Below are positions 7,801 through 16,107 of a DNA stretch of 64,000 bases, one piece after another (the first letter of the stretch is position 1; each line of letters starts with the position of its first letter). The stretch spans positions 1-64,000 of the forward strand of contig JAJEIQ010000064.1 of NCBI GenBank assembly GCA_022827905.1, given 5' to 3'. A program made the position numbers and the translations under genes. Origin of the DNA: Pseudomonadales bacterium. GTDB lineage: Bacteria; Pseudomonadota; Gammaproteobacteria; Pseudomonadales; Azotimanducaceae. The notes below the pieces were generated by a model. The model was not told the origin of the DNA. It was given only the letters and a program-made list of their open reading frames with translations, and searched no databases.

Positions 7801-9204
7801 TTGCATCCAGACCGCCTGTTCCCAGCGGAGCCCGAGATGCGGCGCTTGGCCCGTTCCTTGTACGAAGCGGTCGTCGATCTGCCCATCGTCAGCCCCCACG
7901 GCCATACTGATCCCGCGTGGTTCGCCGACAACGCGCCCTTCGGCAACCCGGCGGAACTGTTGATCAGGCCCGACCACTACGTTTACCGGATGCTGTACAG
8001 CCAAGGCGTGACGCTGCCTGAACTCGGCATCGCGCCTGAAGCCGGCGATGGGCCCGCCGTGGAGACGGATCCCGAGGCGGTTTGGCGACGGTTTGCCGAA
8101 CACTACCACCTGTTTCGGGGCACGCCGACCCGAATCTGGCTCGACCATGTGTTCGAGGCAGTCTTCGGGCTCGACGAACCGTTCGGTCCGGCCACGGCGG
8201 ACCGCTTCTACCGGCACATCCAAGCCGCGCTCCAGACCCCTGACTACCGACCCCGGGCGCTGTTCGAGCGCTTCCGCATCGAGGTGCTGGCCACCACGGA
8301 ATCGCCGCTGGACCCGCTGCTTCATCACGCGAAAATCCAGTCGAGCGGCTGGGCCGGCCGAGTAATCACGACCTTCAGGCCCGACCCGGTGGTCGATCCG
8401 GAGTACGAAGGCTTTGCCGGCAACGTCATCGAACTCGGCCGCCTGACCGGCGAGGACACCAGCGACTTCGCCGGCTATTTGCGGGCCTTGGAATCCAGGC
8501 GCGCCTTCTTTCGCGAGCACGGCGCCACCGCCACCGACCACGGCCACCCGACCGCCCGCACGGCCGACCTCAGCGCCGATGAGGCCGCAGACCTCTACAA
8601 CCGGGCGCTCACCGGCAGCCTCAACGCCGACGAAGCCGATCGCTTCCGCGGCCAGATGTTGACGGAAATGGCGCGCATGAGCCTGGCCGACGGCATGGTC
8701 ATGCAGATTCATCCGGGTTCCTGGCGCAATCACAACCTTAGGCTGTTCGAGGGGTTTGGCCGCGACCGGGGGGCGGACATCCCCATGCGCACCAGCTACG
8801 TGGCCGGATTGAAGCCGCTGCTGGACCGCTTCGGCAACGAACCCGGACTGCGAATCATCCTGTTCACCCTGGACGAAACCACCTACAGCCGCGAACTGGC
8901 GCCGCTGGCCGGGCACTACCCCTGTCTGCGGCTCGGCCCCGCCTGGTGGTTCCACGACAGCCCGGAAGGCATGCGCCGATTTCGCGAGCAGACCACGGAA
9001 ACCGCCGGCTTCTACAACACCGTGGGCTTCAACGACGACACCCGCGCCTTTTTGTCCATCCCCGCCCGCCACGACATGGCCCGCCGGATCGACTGCGGCT
9101 TCCTGGCGCGGCTGGTGGCCGAACACCGAATCCGGCTGGCCGAGGCCCGGGAAGTGGCGCACTTCCTCGCCTACGGGGCGGCGAAGGAAGCCTACCGCTT
9201 GTAA
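7801..9204 (+). CDS. uxaC: Glucuronate (uronate) isomerase
   Basis: Isomerises D-glucuronate to D-fructuronate, the first cytoplasmic step of uronate catabolism. It is a 467-residue amidohydrolase-fold protein of normal UxaC length. The start region LHPDRLFPAEPEMRRLAR and the metal-binding SPHGHTDPAWF (HGH at about 33-35) are diagnostic. Further family blocks are the central GWAGRVITTFRPDPVVD and a C-terminal NTVGFNDDTRAFLSIPARHD. The start is TTG at 7801; the nearest ATG at 7837 would remove conserved residues. It is the middle gene of uxuA-uxaC-uxuB, with 14- and 5-base gaps, so co-expression is almost certain. Confidence 0.95.
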   Translation: MHPDRLFPAEPEMRRLARSLYEAVVDLPIVSPHGHTDPAWFADNAPFGNPAELLIRPDHYVYRMLYSQGVTLPELGIAPEAGDGPAVETDPEAVWRRFAEHYHLFRGTPTRIWLDHVFEAVFGLDEPFGPATADRFYRHIQAALQTPDYRPRALFERFRIEVLATTESPLDPLLHHAKIQSSGWAGRVITTFRPDPVVDPEYEGFAGNVIELGRLTGEDTSDFAGYLRALESRRAFFREHGATATDHGHPTARTADLSADEAADLYNRALTGSLNADEADRFRGQMLTEMARMSLADGMVMQIHPGSWRNHNLRLFEGFGRDRGADIPMRTSYVAGLKPLLDRFGNEPGLRIILFTLDETTYSRELAPLAGHYPCLRLGPAWWFHDSPEGMRRFREQTTETAGFYNTVGFNDDTRAFLSIPARHDMARRIDCGFLARLVAEHRIRLAEAREVAHFLAYGAAKEAYRL

Positions 9205-9209
9205 CTGCC

Positions 9210-10595
9210 GTGCCGCGCCTCAATTCGTCCCTGCTGACCCAACTCGACCACGTCAGAGTGCCCGCGTACTCGCGTGACCGGCTGCAAACCGGCATGGTGC
9301 ACATCGGCCTGGGGGCGTTCCATCGCGCCCACCAGGCGATGTACACCGAGCGGGTGCTGGATCGAGGCGACCTGCGTTGGGGCACCGTCGGCGCCAGCCT
9401 GCGCACCACGAATGCGCGCGATGCGTTGGCACCCCAGGATTGCCTCTACACGGTCTGCGCCCGGGACCAGGACGGATTCGAACTGGAAGTTCACGGTGGG
9501 CTGGTCGACATCCTGACGGACGCCGACGCGTTGATGGCGGCTATCGCCGACCCGCAGGTCCGGGTGGTGACCCTGACCATCACGGAAAAGAGGTACCAGG
9601 ACGCCGACCGGACCGGCAGCGCGGCGGGCATCCTAGCCTCGGCGCTGGCCCGGCGCATGGCGAGCCGGGCGCCGCTGTCCATCCTGAGTTGCGACAACCT
9701 GACCGGCAACGGCCGGGTTCTCGGCGAAAGCGTGCTGGCCTTGTGCGATGCGCCTGGATTGGCTTCCTGGGTGCGCGACCAAGTGGCGTTTCCGAGTTCA
9801 ATGGTGGACCGCATCACGCCGCGCGCCACGGCCGCCGACAGAAAGTGGCTCAATGCCGTGGCCGGATACACCGATGCTTCGCCCGTGGTGTGCGAGACCT
9901 ATTCCCAATGGGTCATCGAGGATGACTTCCGGGCGGCCCGGCCCGAGTGGGAAGCCGGCGGCGCCCTGTTGGTCAAGGACGTAGCCCCCTATGAGCGGGC
10001 CAAGCTGCGGCTGTTGAACGCAAGCCACAGCCTGCTCGCCTACTTCGGGCTCCTGAAGGGCTACGAGACCATCCATGAGGCCGTGAACGATGCCGAACTG
10101 CGCGCTTTCCTGCTGCAAACGCTCGATGGCGAAGTCAAGCCACACCTCAAAGCGCCTGCGGGCATGGACGTCAACGCCTACATCGCCTCGATACTGCGTC
10201 GCTTCGGGAACCATGCAGTGCCTTATCGAACGGCCCAGGTGGCCAGCGACGGCAGCCACAAGCTGCCGCAGCGCATCCACCCCACCCTGAAGGCGGCTTG
10301 GGCGGCGGGCGAACCCGCCCCGTGTCTGGAACTTGCGCTCTGCGCCTGGCTGCAGACGCTCAAAGGAAAAGCGGAGGACGGAACCTCGATCGCCTACGAC
10401 GACCCTGGTGCGGAACCGGTTCGGGAACTGCTTCGAACGCATGACGATCCCGAGGGCCTAATCCAAGCAGTGGCCCGGGAGACAGCCCTCTGGCCGGCGT
10501 TCCCCCAGGACGCCCTGCTACGGATGGGGCGGGCCTTCGCCCGCCTGACGCAGAACGGAGTCAGTGCCGCCCTAGCGCCGCTGCTGACCCGTTAG
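9210..10595 (+). CDS. uxuB: Fructuronate reductase (mannitol dehydrogenase family)
   Basis: An NAD-dependent long-chain polyol dehydrogenase that reduces D-fructuronate to D-mannonate, linking UxaC to UxuA. Using the GTG at 9210, five bases after uxaC, gives 461 residues. The Rossmann signature VHIGLGAFHRAH is at about 31-42, and the catalytic-lysine signature AKLRLLNASHSLLAYFG is at about 264-280, as in mannitol dehydrogenase family enzymes. The open frame runs further upstream inside uxaC, but that part is only uxaC read in another frame. Mannitol, altronate or arabinitol dehydrogenase activity is possible by family; the operon makes fructuronate reductase the best call. Confidence 0.92.
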   Translation: MPRLNSSLLTQLDHVRVPAYSRDRLQTGMVHIGLGAFHRAHQAMYTERVLDRGDLRWGTVGASLRTTNARDALAPQDCLYTVCARDQDGFELEVHGGLVDILTDADALMAAIADPQVRVVTLTITEKRYQDADRTGSAAGILASALARRMASRAPLSILSCDNLTGNGRVLGESVLALCDAPGLASWVRDQVAFPSSMVDRITPRATAADRKWLNAVAGYTDASPVVCETYSQWVIEDDFRAARPEWEAGGALLVKDVAPYERAKLRLLNASHSLLAYFGLLKGYETIHEAVNDAELRAFLLQTLDGEVKPHLKAPAGMDVNAYIASILRRFGNHAVPYRTAQVASDGSHKLPQRIHPTLKAAWAAGEPAPCLELALCAWLQTLKGKAEDGTSIAYDDPGAEPVRELLRTHDDPEGLIQAVARETALWPAFPQDALLRMGRAFARLTQNGVSAALAPLLTR

Positions 10596-10680
10596 TCGGT
10601 CCGACATCCATGCTTTCGTTGATCAGGCGGTGGATTTGTGTCATTTCTTTTTGCCCTCGAAAGAGGATATGGTCCGCGCC

Positions 10681-11460
10681 ATGCCAACCATCGACTACGA
10701 GGTGTCGGAACACGTCGCAACCATCACAGTGAACAACCCGCCGCTGAATGTCTTTACGCCCACGCTACATCACGACCTGTTCGACGTCCTTCAGGCGTTC
10801 AACGCTGACCCGGACGTTCGCTGCGGCATTCTGACCGGTGAAGGCGATCGGGCGTTCAGTGCGGGAGACGACATAAAGTCCGAGCGCCCCAACCGTACCC
10901 GGCTCGAGCTAGTGGAACGCCATCTCAGCCCGTCGAGGGCGTTTGACACCGATGAGTACCCGGGGTGGGAGCACGAGGTCATGACGATGCCCCGCTACAA
11001 GCCCATCATCGCTGCGGTCAACGGTTACTGCCTCGGGCAGGGCTTCCTCTACCTCATGACCCTCACGGATATCCGATACGCCACCCCCGAAGCCCACTTC
11101 GGCATGCCCGAGATCGCCTACGGGATGGGTGGGGCCGGTGGAGCGCTCAGCCTAGGCAAGTTGATCCCACACACCGCAGCCATGGAACTGCTGTTGCTCG
11201 GTGAGAAAGTTGACGCCGCGAAAGCCGAGCGCATGTTTCTGATCAACGCCGTGGTTGCACCGGACAAAGTCATGGCTACTGCCAGAGCGGCAGCCGAGCG
11301 GATCGCTTCGCACCCTCCGCTCGGTGTTCGTATCGAGATGGAAAGCTACCAGCGAGGACTCGACCTGAACCGGGCCGACAGCCTGGCTCTAGCTGGTCAC
11401 ATGTACCGCCTAGCACGTTCCGTTCAGTCTACCGAACCGCCGCTTTCTGATGAGTCCTAG
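10681..11460 (+). CDS. Enoyl-CoA hydratase/isomerase family protein
   Basis: A crotonase-fold protein of about 259 residues. Visible are the N-terminal VATITVNNPPLNVFTP, the first oxyanion-hole segment FSAGDDIKSE at about 57-66, and the second region GYCLGQGFLYLMTLTDIRYATPEAHFGMPE at about 113-140. The second hole reads GQGF instead of the common GGGxE, so catalytic assignment (hydratase, isomerase or hydrolase) is open. Upstream ATG (10669) and GTG (10630) codons are in frame; 10681 is chosen because family members begin near the conserved strand. The acyl-CoA ligase gene begins 20 bases after the stop, so the two are probably co-transcribed. Base composition is less extreme than in the uronate genes, hinting at separate origin. 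Confidence 0.85.
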   Translation: MPTIDYEVSEHVATITVNNPPLNVFTPTLHHDLFDVLQAFNADPDVRCGILTGEGDRAFSAGDDIKSERPNRTRLELVERHLSPSRAFDTDEYPGWEHEVMTMPRYKPIIAAVNGYCLGQGFLYLMTLTDIRYATPEAHFGMPEIAYGMGGAGGALSLGKLIPHTAAMELLLLGEKVDAAKAERMFLINAVVAPDKVMATARAAAERIASHPPLGVRIEMESYQRGLDLNRADSLALAGHMYRLARSVQSTEPPLSDES

Positions 11461-11480
11461 CCGGGTCCTGGAGCAGACCA

Positions 11481-13124
11481 ATGAACAAGCACCCAGGCCA
11501 GATCGAGGTGGACACCCTTGCCGAACGCCTGAAAGCGCTGGCTTTTCCCCGAAGCGTTGGTGATTTCTGCGCGGCGCAGGCCGCTCGCTACGGCGATGCC
11601 GTGGCCATCGACTACTTCCTCGACGGTGTTCAGTTGACCTACGCCGAGCTTCACCGGCGCTCAAACCGCGTTGCCGCCAACCTGCTGGCGAAGGGGTACC
11701 GCAAGGGCGCTCACATCGCTGTGATGTTGCCCAACGGCCCAGCGTCTTCGATCCTGTGGTTTGCCGTCATGAAGATTGGAGCGGTGATTGTGCCGGTCAA
11801 CACCGCATACGGAGCGAAAGAGCTCGACTTCATGCTCAATCAGTCCGACTCCCAGGCAATCATCATCAGCGCGGATTACCTGCCGGCCCTCGAGTCGATG
11901 AACTCCCGCCCTGACCTGCTTGCTGATCCGATGGTGGTCGTCGCAGGCGACCTCGGAGCGCTTGAGGCGGGAGGTCCACTGGAAGAGTTCGATCCGGGCT
12001 ACCCGGTTGCAGGCACCGACCTTGCCAACCTCCAGTACACGTCCGGGACCACCGGGTTTCCAAAGGGTTGCATGCTCACCCAAGATTACTGGTTGCTGTT
12101 GTCGCATTCGATTGGCCTCGTGCACCAGAGCTACGGCAGCTCGCGATTGTTCTTCTGGGCCCCGTTTTTCTATATGGACGGCCAGTGGTCGTTCCTGTCG
12201 GCCATGGCCATCGGCGGTGTCGCCATCGTGGCATCGAGCATGAGCCTTTCGAAGTTCATCGGTTGGCTACACGAAAACGAGGCTCACTACTGCGTGCTTC
12301 CCGAGCCGATTCTCAAAGCCGTGCCTCCTAGCCCCGACGATCGGGCCCTCCCGCTCAAGATGGTCCACGCATTCGGCTGGCGGCCTTCGGCCCGCGAAGA
12401 GGCCGAGCGCCGGTTCGACATCGTCGCCCGAGACAGCTTCGGCATGACCGAAGTGGGCCCGGCGATGGTTTGTCCCCGTGCTGCGGGTGACAAGCTTGGG
12501 TCGAACACCTGCGGTGTTGCAGCCCCACTCAGAGAGACACGCGTTGTTGATGCCGATGGCAACGAGTGCCCGCCGGGCGTGGCCGGCGAGCTGCAGATTC
12601 GGGGTCGCTCCATAATGCTCGGCTACTACAAGCGGCCCGACGCCAACGCCGAGACCTTCGATGGCGACTGGCTACGAACCGGGGACCTTTTCGTCAAGGA
12701 CGAGGACGGCTTCCACCGCATAGTCGGCCGATTGAAGGAGATGATCAAACGCGCAGGCGAGAACATTTCAGCCAGCGAGGTCGAGGCTGCCATGCGTGAA
12801 GCCCCGGCAATCGCTGAAGCTGCCGCCCTCGCCGTCCCTGACGAACAGCGCAGGGAGGAGGTGCTGGTGGTATTGAAGCTTGCAGACGGCTCAACCCGAA
12901 CCGATATGCCCCCCGCGAGGGTGGCTGATCACGCCACCATGCTCGCAGCCTTCAAGCGCCCCCGCTATGTGGCCTATGTCGATGAGTTTCCCCGTACGCC
13001 GACCAACAAGATCTCCAAGACCCAGATCACTATGGCGACCCTCAACGGTCCTATCAGCGACTTGGCAAATAACAGTGAATTGTCGCCAGACGATGCTGCC
13101 GCGCTGCTGTCCAATCGCCCCTGA
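11481..13124 (+). CDS. AMP-dependent acyl-CoA synthetase/ligase
   Basis: A 547-residue ANL-superfamily adenylating enzyme that would activate a carboxylate to its CoA thioester. The ATP-binding P-loop YTSGTTGFPKG is near residue 186, the A5-type motif DSFGMTEVGPAM near 316, the A7/A8 region TGDLFVKDEDGFHRIVGRLKEMIKRAGENIS near 398-428 and a C-terminal catalytic lysine in PTNKISKTQ near 511. All are normal. The nearest look is to CaiC/FadD-type or aromatic acid-CoA ligases, but the acid cannot be named. It sits between two crotonase genes on the same strand, suggesting a short catabolic pathway for a CoA-activated acid. An amidohydrolase remnant follows. Confidence 0.9.
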   Translation: MNKHPGQIEVDTLAERLKALAFPRSVGDFCAAQAARYGDAVAIDYFLDGVQLTYAELHRRSNRVAANLLAKGYRKGAHIAVMLPNGPASSILWFAVMKIGAVIVPVNTAYGAKELDFMLNQSDSQAIIISADYLPALESMNSRPDLLADPMVVVAGDLGALEAGGPLEEFDPGYPVAGTDLANLQYTSGTTGFPKGCMLTQDYWLLLSHSIGLVHQSYGSSRLFFWAPFFYMDGQWSFLSAMAIGGVAIVASSMSLSKFIGWLHENEAHYCVLPEPILKAVPPSPDDRALPLKMVHAFGWRPSAREEAERRFDIVARDSFGMTEVGPAMVCPRAAGDKLGSNTCGVAAPLRETRVVDADGNECPPGVAGELQIRGRSIMLGYYKRPDANAETFDGDWLRTGDLFVKDEDGFHRIVGRLKEMIKRAGENISASEVEAAMREAPAIAEAAALAVPDEQRREEVLVVLKLADGSTRTDMPPARVADHATMLAAFKRPRYVAYVDEFPRTPTNKISKTQITMATLNGPISDLANNSELSPDDAAALLSNRP

Positions 13125-13144
13125 CGACGGAATTTGACGGGGTG

Positions 13145-13360
13145 CTAGCTTGTGAGCTGGTGCGTGGGTGCCAGCGTTTCGCGATCAATGCCATAGAGTT
13201 CGGCGACATTGCCCGAGAGTATTCCCTCCAGTTGCTCCCCGCTAAGGCCCACGGTCTGCTCAGTCAGCACGTCTTGGGACCAGGGCCAAGTCGAATCGCT
13301 GTGCGGGAAATCGCTCGCCCACAACAACCGGCGCCTCGGTGATATGTGAGTCAGCCGAAA
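13145..13360 (-). pseudogene. C-terminal remnant of an amidohydrolase-family gene
   Basis: On the minus strand the last 60 or so codons encode RRLLWASDFPHSDSTWPWSQ, then LSGEQLEGILSGNVAELYGID. This is the C-terminal metal-site strand (SDFPHSD) and final helix of amidohydrolase-2 (TIM-barrel decarboxylase-like) proteins. Reading upstream, recognisable homology stops at about 13360 and an in-frame TGA lies near 13370, so some 250-300 residues are missing. The 365-base gap 13125-13489 between the ligase and the second crotonase is otherwise empty apart from that gene's ribosome site. The remnant indicates deletion or rearrangement in this block. Confidence 0.7.
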
Positions 13361-13489
13361 TGATTGGAAAAGTCACGCGTCCTCCCTAGTTGACCAAAAG
13401 AACTGACCACAACCTCAATTCCAGATTTCCACTGGGCCAGTGTTCTGTTTAACTTAGATCTGCTTGCATTTGGAGGATAAGCAACTCTG

Positions 13490-14290
13490 ATGGCTGACTA
13501 CCAAACAATCACAGTTGAAAAACGGGGCCAAGTTGACTGGCTGACGCTGAATCGACCGAAATCCCTGAACGCGATCAACACACCCATGGTGACGGAGCTG
13601 CGCGACTACTTTGGCAACCTGGCAGAAGACGCCGAAACCCGCATTGTTGTTATGCGAGGGGCAGGCAGGGCCTTTTGCGCAGGGCTGGACATCAAGGATG
13701 CCCAAGCTGGAACTTATGCACGGCCGCATGGATACGGTTTTGGCTTTCAGGGTTACCTGGCCGAGGTTTACATTCGAATGCGTCGTTGTCCGCAGCCCAT
13801 TATCTCCCTAGTCCATGGGGCTGCCTGTGGCGGCGGTTTTTCCTTTGCGCTTGCCTCAGACATACGAGTTGCCGGGGAGTCGGCCAAAATGAACGCTGCC
13901 TTTATCAAAATCGGCCTGTCGGCCTGTGATATGGGAAGCAGTTACTTTTTGCCGAGACTCGTCGGGACATCAGTTGCTTCGGAGCTCATGCTGACCGGCC
14001 GGTTCATCCACGCGGACCGGGCGCTTGCGACCAGTCTGGTTTCCGAAGTGGTGCCGGATGACCAACTCGAAGCCGCAGCGCAACCTTACATCGAAGAGAT
14101 GCTGGCGACTTCGCCGATGGGCCTCAGGTTGACAAAAGAGGGGCTGACCATGGCGATTGATGCGGCCGGTCTGGAGGCGGCCATGGCCATTGAAAATCGC
14201 AATCAGCTGATGTGTGCAAGAACAGAAGACGCCCGCGAGGGCATGTCCGCGTTTATCGAGAAACGCGCACCCGTCTATAGGGACCGATAG
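13490..14290 (+). CDS. Enoyl-CoA hydratase (crotonase family)
   Basis: A 266-residue crotonase with all standard blocks: VDWLTLNRPKSLNAIN at about 14-29, the oxyanion-hole segment GRAFCAGLDIKDAQ at about 58-71, GAACGGGFSFALASDIR at about 108-124, and GLSACDMGSSYFLPRLVG at about 141-158, which carries the second catalytic position as Asp. This pattern is common in EchA-type hydratases. The start ATG at 13490 is preceded by GGAGG at a longish 14-base distance. It forms a block with the upstream crotonase and acyl-CoA ligase, but a truncated gene and more than 360 bases separate them, so it may have its own promoter. Confidence 0.9.
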   Translation: MADYQTITVEKRGQVDWLTLNRPKSLNAINTPMVTELRDYFGNLAEDAETRIVVMRGAGRAFCAGLDIKDAQAGTYARPHGYGFGFQGYLAEVYIRMRRCPQPIISLVHGAACGGGFSFALASDIRVAGESAKMNAAFIKIGLSACDMGSSYFLPRLVGTSVASELMLTGRFIHADRALATSLVSEVVPDDQLEAAAQPYIEEMLATSPMGLRLTKEGLTMAIDAAGLEAAMAIENRNQLMCARTEDAREGMSAFIEKRAPVYRDR

Positions 14291-14357
14291 CTACACTTCG
14301 AGCCCACGGAACCTCAGGGGTTGAACTTCCATGAAGACTGGTTCCTCCCGTTGTCAG

Positions 14358-15548
14358 CTAGTTTGCAATCAACCGGCTGGCCACGCGGTCACCGTGGGCG
14401 CTACCCATAAAGACTCGATCGCCAACTTCAAGCGCCACAGTGCCATAGCCCATGGGCGGACCCTTTTCCTCAAGCACAACTTCCGGCTTCATGCTTGCCG
14501 GGTCCACTTTAATCACATCATAAGGCAACAGGCACGGACCTGCTGTAACCGCGTCACAAGTCTGACCTAGGGGATCATGCTTGTGCGAGGCGATCCAGAG
14601 ATTTCCTGCATCGTCCACAGTGACATTGTCTGGCTGCTGCACCTCCACTGAACCGTCGATCTCACCCGATGCCCGGTCTATGCGGATGGTTTTGTTACCC
14701 AAGTAGATGTTGACGAAGATCTTGCTGTTGTCTGAGTTGACCGCGATGCCGTTTGGCATCAGCTGATCCGACCCGGCCAGCTTGCTAAAGCCGCTGTCCC
14801 GTTGCCACTCCCACACCCAACCGATGTTCTCGCCATTGATGAACTGTTCGACGACCTTCTCAAACGGCGTACTTTTGTTCCACATGTGAGTGACGAAGAA
14901 ACCGCCATCCCGCAGTGCCGCCACGTCATTGATAAACGGGTCGCCAGGTGGCAAGGCGCATCCGCGCCAGACGAGAGACCAGCGCCCTTCCTGCTGCAGA
15001 AGTTCAAAGAACTCAATAGCTTCGCGCTTTCCGTGATTGACGACCAGTAGCTGGTGCAGACCATCAGGCCGGGTTATCAGATCAATGCCATGGGGACTGA
15101 AAGCGGCAACATCAGGCGTCCCACAACTCTCATCACCCCAAGTGGGGTCTGCACCGGTCCAGTCGATCGAGATGGTTTGCCGTTCACCACTCCCAAGGTC
15201 CAGCATGGACAACCCGCCTGGTGAATCGAGCATGAACTCCCCCATTTCGCTGACAATCAGCGCATCGCCACTCGGCACCGCGACCAGGTCCTCAGGGTTT
15301 TGATAGCCACAATGCACCGACATGCCGTTCATGGCTTGGCAGGTCAGGAGGTCCGATTCAGTTTTCGGTTGCGGCAAGCCGGATTGCGCAGCCACCGCTG
15401 TCCGCTCCTCGGAAACGACACCCGATGGTTCGGCTGATTCTGTTTGCGGTGGCGGTGTCTCCTGAACCTGAGAAGAGTCGTCAGCACTCTCCGGCGCGCA
15501 ACCTGCGACTACTCCTGCAAACAGTAGAAGAATGATGCCTTTATTCAT
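14358..15548 (-). CDS. Lipoprotein with SMP-30/arylesterase-like beta-propeller
   Basis: A 396-residue predicted outer- or inner-membrane lipoprotein. From the ATG at 15548 there is a short signal (MNKGIILLLFAGVVAGC) with lipobox VAGC at about 14-17, a Ser/Pro/Thr-rich linker to about residue 65, then a propeller-like domain. Segments such as AFSPHGIDLI, LMPNGIAVNSDNSKIFVNIYLGNKTIRID and PDNVTVDDAGNLWIASHKHDPL resemble gluconolactonase/paraoxonase propellers with calcium-site Asn and Asp residues. Two paired cysteine segments are also present. The likely activity is ester or lactone hydrolysis at the cell surface, but this is not proven. The open frame extends to 15659; the upstream part lacks signal-peptide character. 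Confidence 0.75.
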   Translation of the reverse strand: MNKGIILLLFAGVVAGCAPESADDSSQVQETPPPQTESAEPSGVVSEERTAVAAQSGLPQPKTESDLLTCQAMNGMSVHCGYQNPEDLVAVPSGDALIVSEMGEFMLDSPGGLSMLDLGSGERQTISIDWTGADPTWGDESCGTPDVAAFSPHGIDLITRPDGLHQLLVVNHGKREAIEFFELLQQEGRWSLVWRGCALPPGDPFINDVAALRDGGFFVTHMWNKSTPFEKVVEQFINGENIGWVWEWQRDSGFSKLAGSDQLMPNGIAVNSDNSKIFVNIYLGNKTIRIDRASGEIDGSVEVQQPDNVTVDDAGNLWIASHKHDPLGQTCDAVTAGPCLLPYDVIKVDPASMKPEVVLEEKGPPMGYGTVALEVGDRVFMGSAHGDRVASRLIAN

Positions 15549-15669
15549 GCGGTGAACCATACGGAGACTTGGCTTTCCATTGGGGTCTGTCAATTTAACG
15601 GCGCTCTCGCATGGGTTACAACCATTGGGAATTGTGTAGCACAATGCACGGGCCGTCATGCGGCCCGAA

Positions 15670-15760
15670 GCGTCTCGCCACCTCTTTGGCGTATCGTCGG
15701 GCTATGCCTAGCCCCATGCCACTGGCACCAGCGGTCACCAACGCGTTCTTTCCGGCCAGC
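15670..15760 (-). pseudogene. Short remnant of a short-chain dehydrogenase (SDR) gene
   Basis: A minus-strand frame contains LAGKNALVTAGASGMGLGIA, then RRYAKE, which is the N-terminal beta-strand and glycine-rich NAD-binding loop of an SDR enzyme. The similarity covers only about 30 residues, with no SDR-like continuation on either side. The 559-base gap 15549-16107 holds this remnant, a 15-bp inverted repeat (15830-15889) and the first copy of the 48-bp double-hairpin unit, and no intact gene that I can support. Confidence 0.45.
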
Positions 15761-15829
15761 CTTCTGCGCCTCGAGGATTGCCGCCAAAAGGCGCCGCAAC
15801 ACCCTGTGGCGCCAGTCAACAGTCGGCTG

Positions 15830-15889
15830 TTGTGCGAGATGTCCTAACCCGCCGTAAGCCTTCCCGTTGGGATGGACAATCTCGCACAA
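15830..15889. repeat. Inverted repeat with 11-bp identical arms
   Basis: TTGTGCGAGAT at 15830-15840 is matched by its reverse complement at 15879-15889. Pairing continues with GTCC/GGAC after a one-base bulge, giving about 15 bp around a loop of roughly 30 bases. There is no T-run after either arm, so it is not a classic terminator. It may be the ends of a tiny non-autonomous element or a structured RNA in the leader of the Uma2 gene. Confidence 0.55.
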
Positions 15890-16007
15890 AACGCGGCGGT
15901 CCCGTCCTACAGAAATTCCGCGAGTTCCTTGCCACCATCACCCGTCCCCAAGCCAATGGAGCGGGCCGATGCCCCGCCGCCTCACGGAGCCCCGCTCGAC
16001 ATCGACT

Positions 16008-16055
16008 GAGTTTCGGGCCAGCGAAACTCCAACGCGAACCTTCGGTTCGCGCTGG
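16008..16055 (+). repeat. 48-bp double-hairpin repeat, copy 1 (upstream of the Uma2 gene)
   Basis: The unit contains two tandem hairpins: an 8-bp stem GAGTTTCG...CGAAACTC and a 7-bp stem GCGAACC-TTC-GGTTCGC. The same arrangement recurs at 16158-16205 with identical stems but different loop bases, showing it is one repeat family. This copy is outside the called gene but lies in an open frame that is continuous with it. Confidence 0.75.
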
Positions 16056-16107
16056 TGCTGTGCTAACGTCGGCGGCGTCGAGCAACGGCCCCGCCAAGGA
16101 GTCCGAC

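Noticed and set aside
15778-16107. N-terminal extension of the Uma2 gene
   Set aside because: The open frame continues upstream through the inverted repeat and the first double-hairpin unit, but AAGGAG-ATG at 16108 and family length favour the later start.
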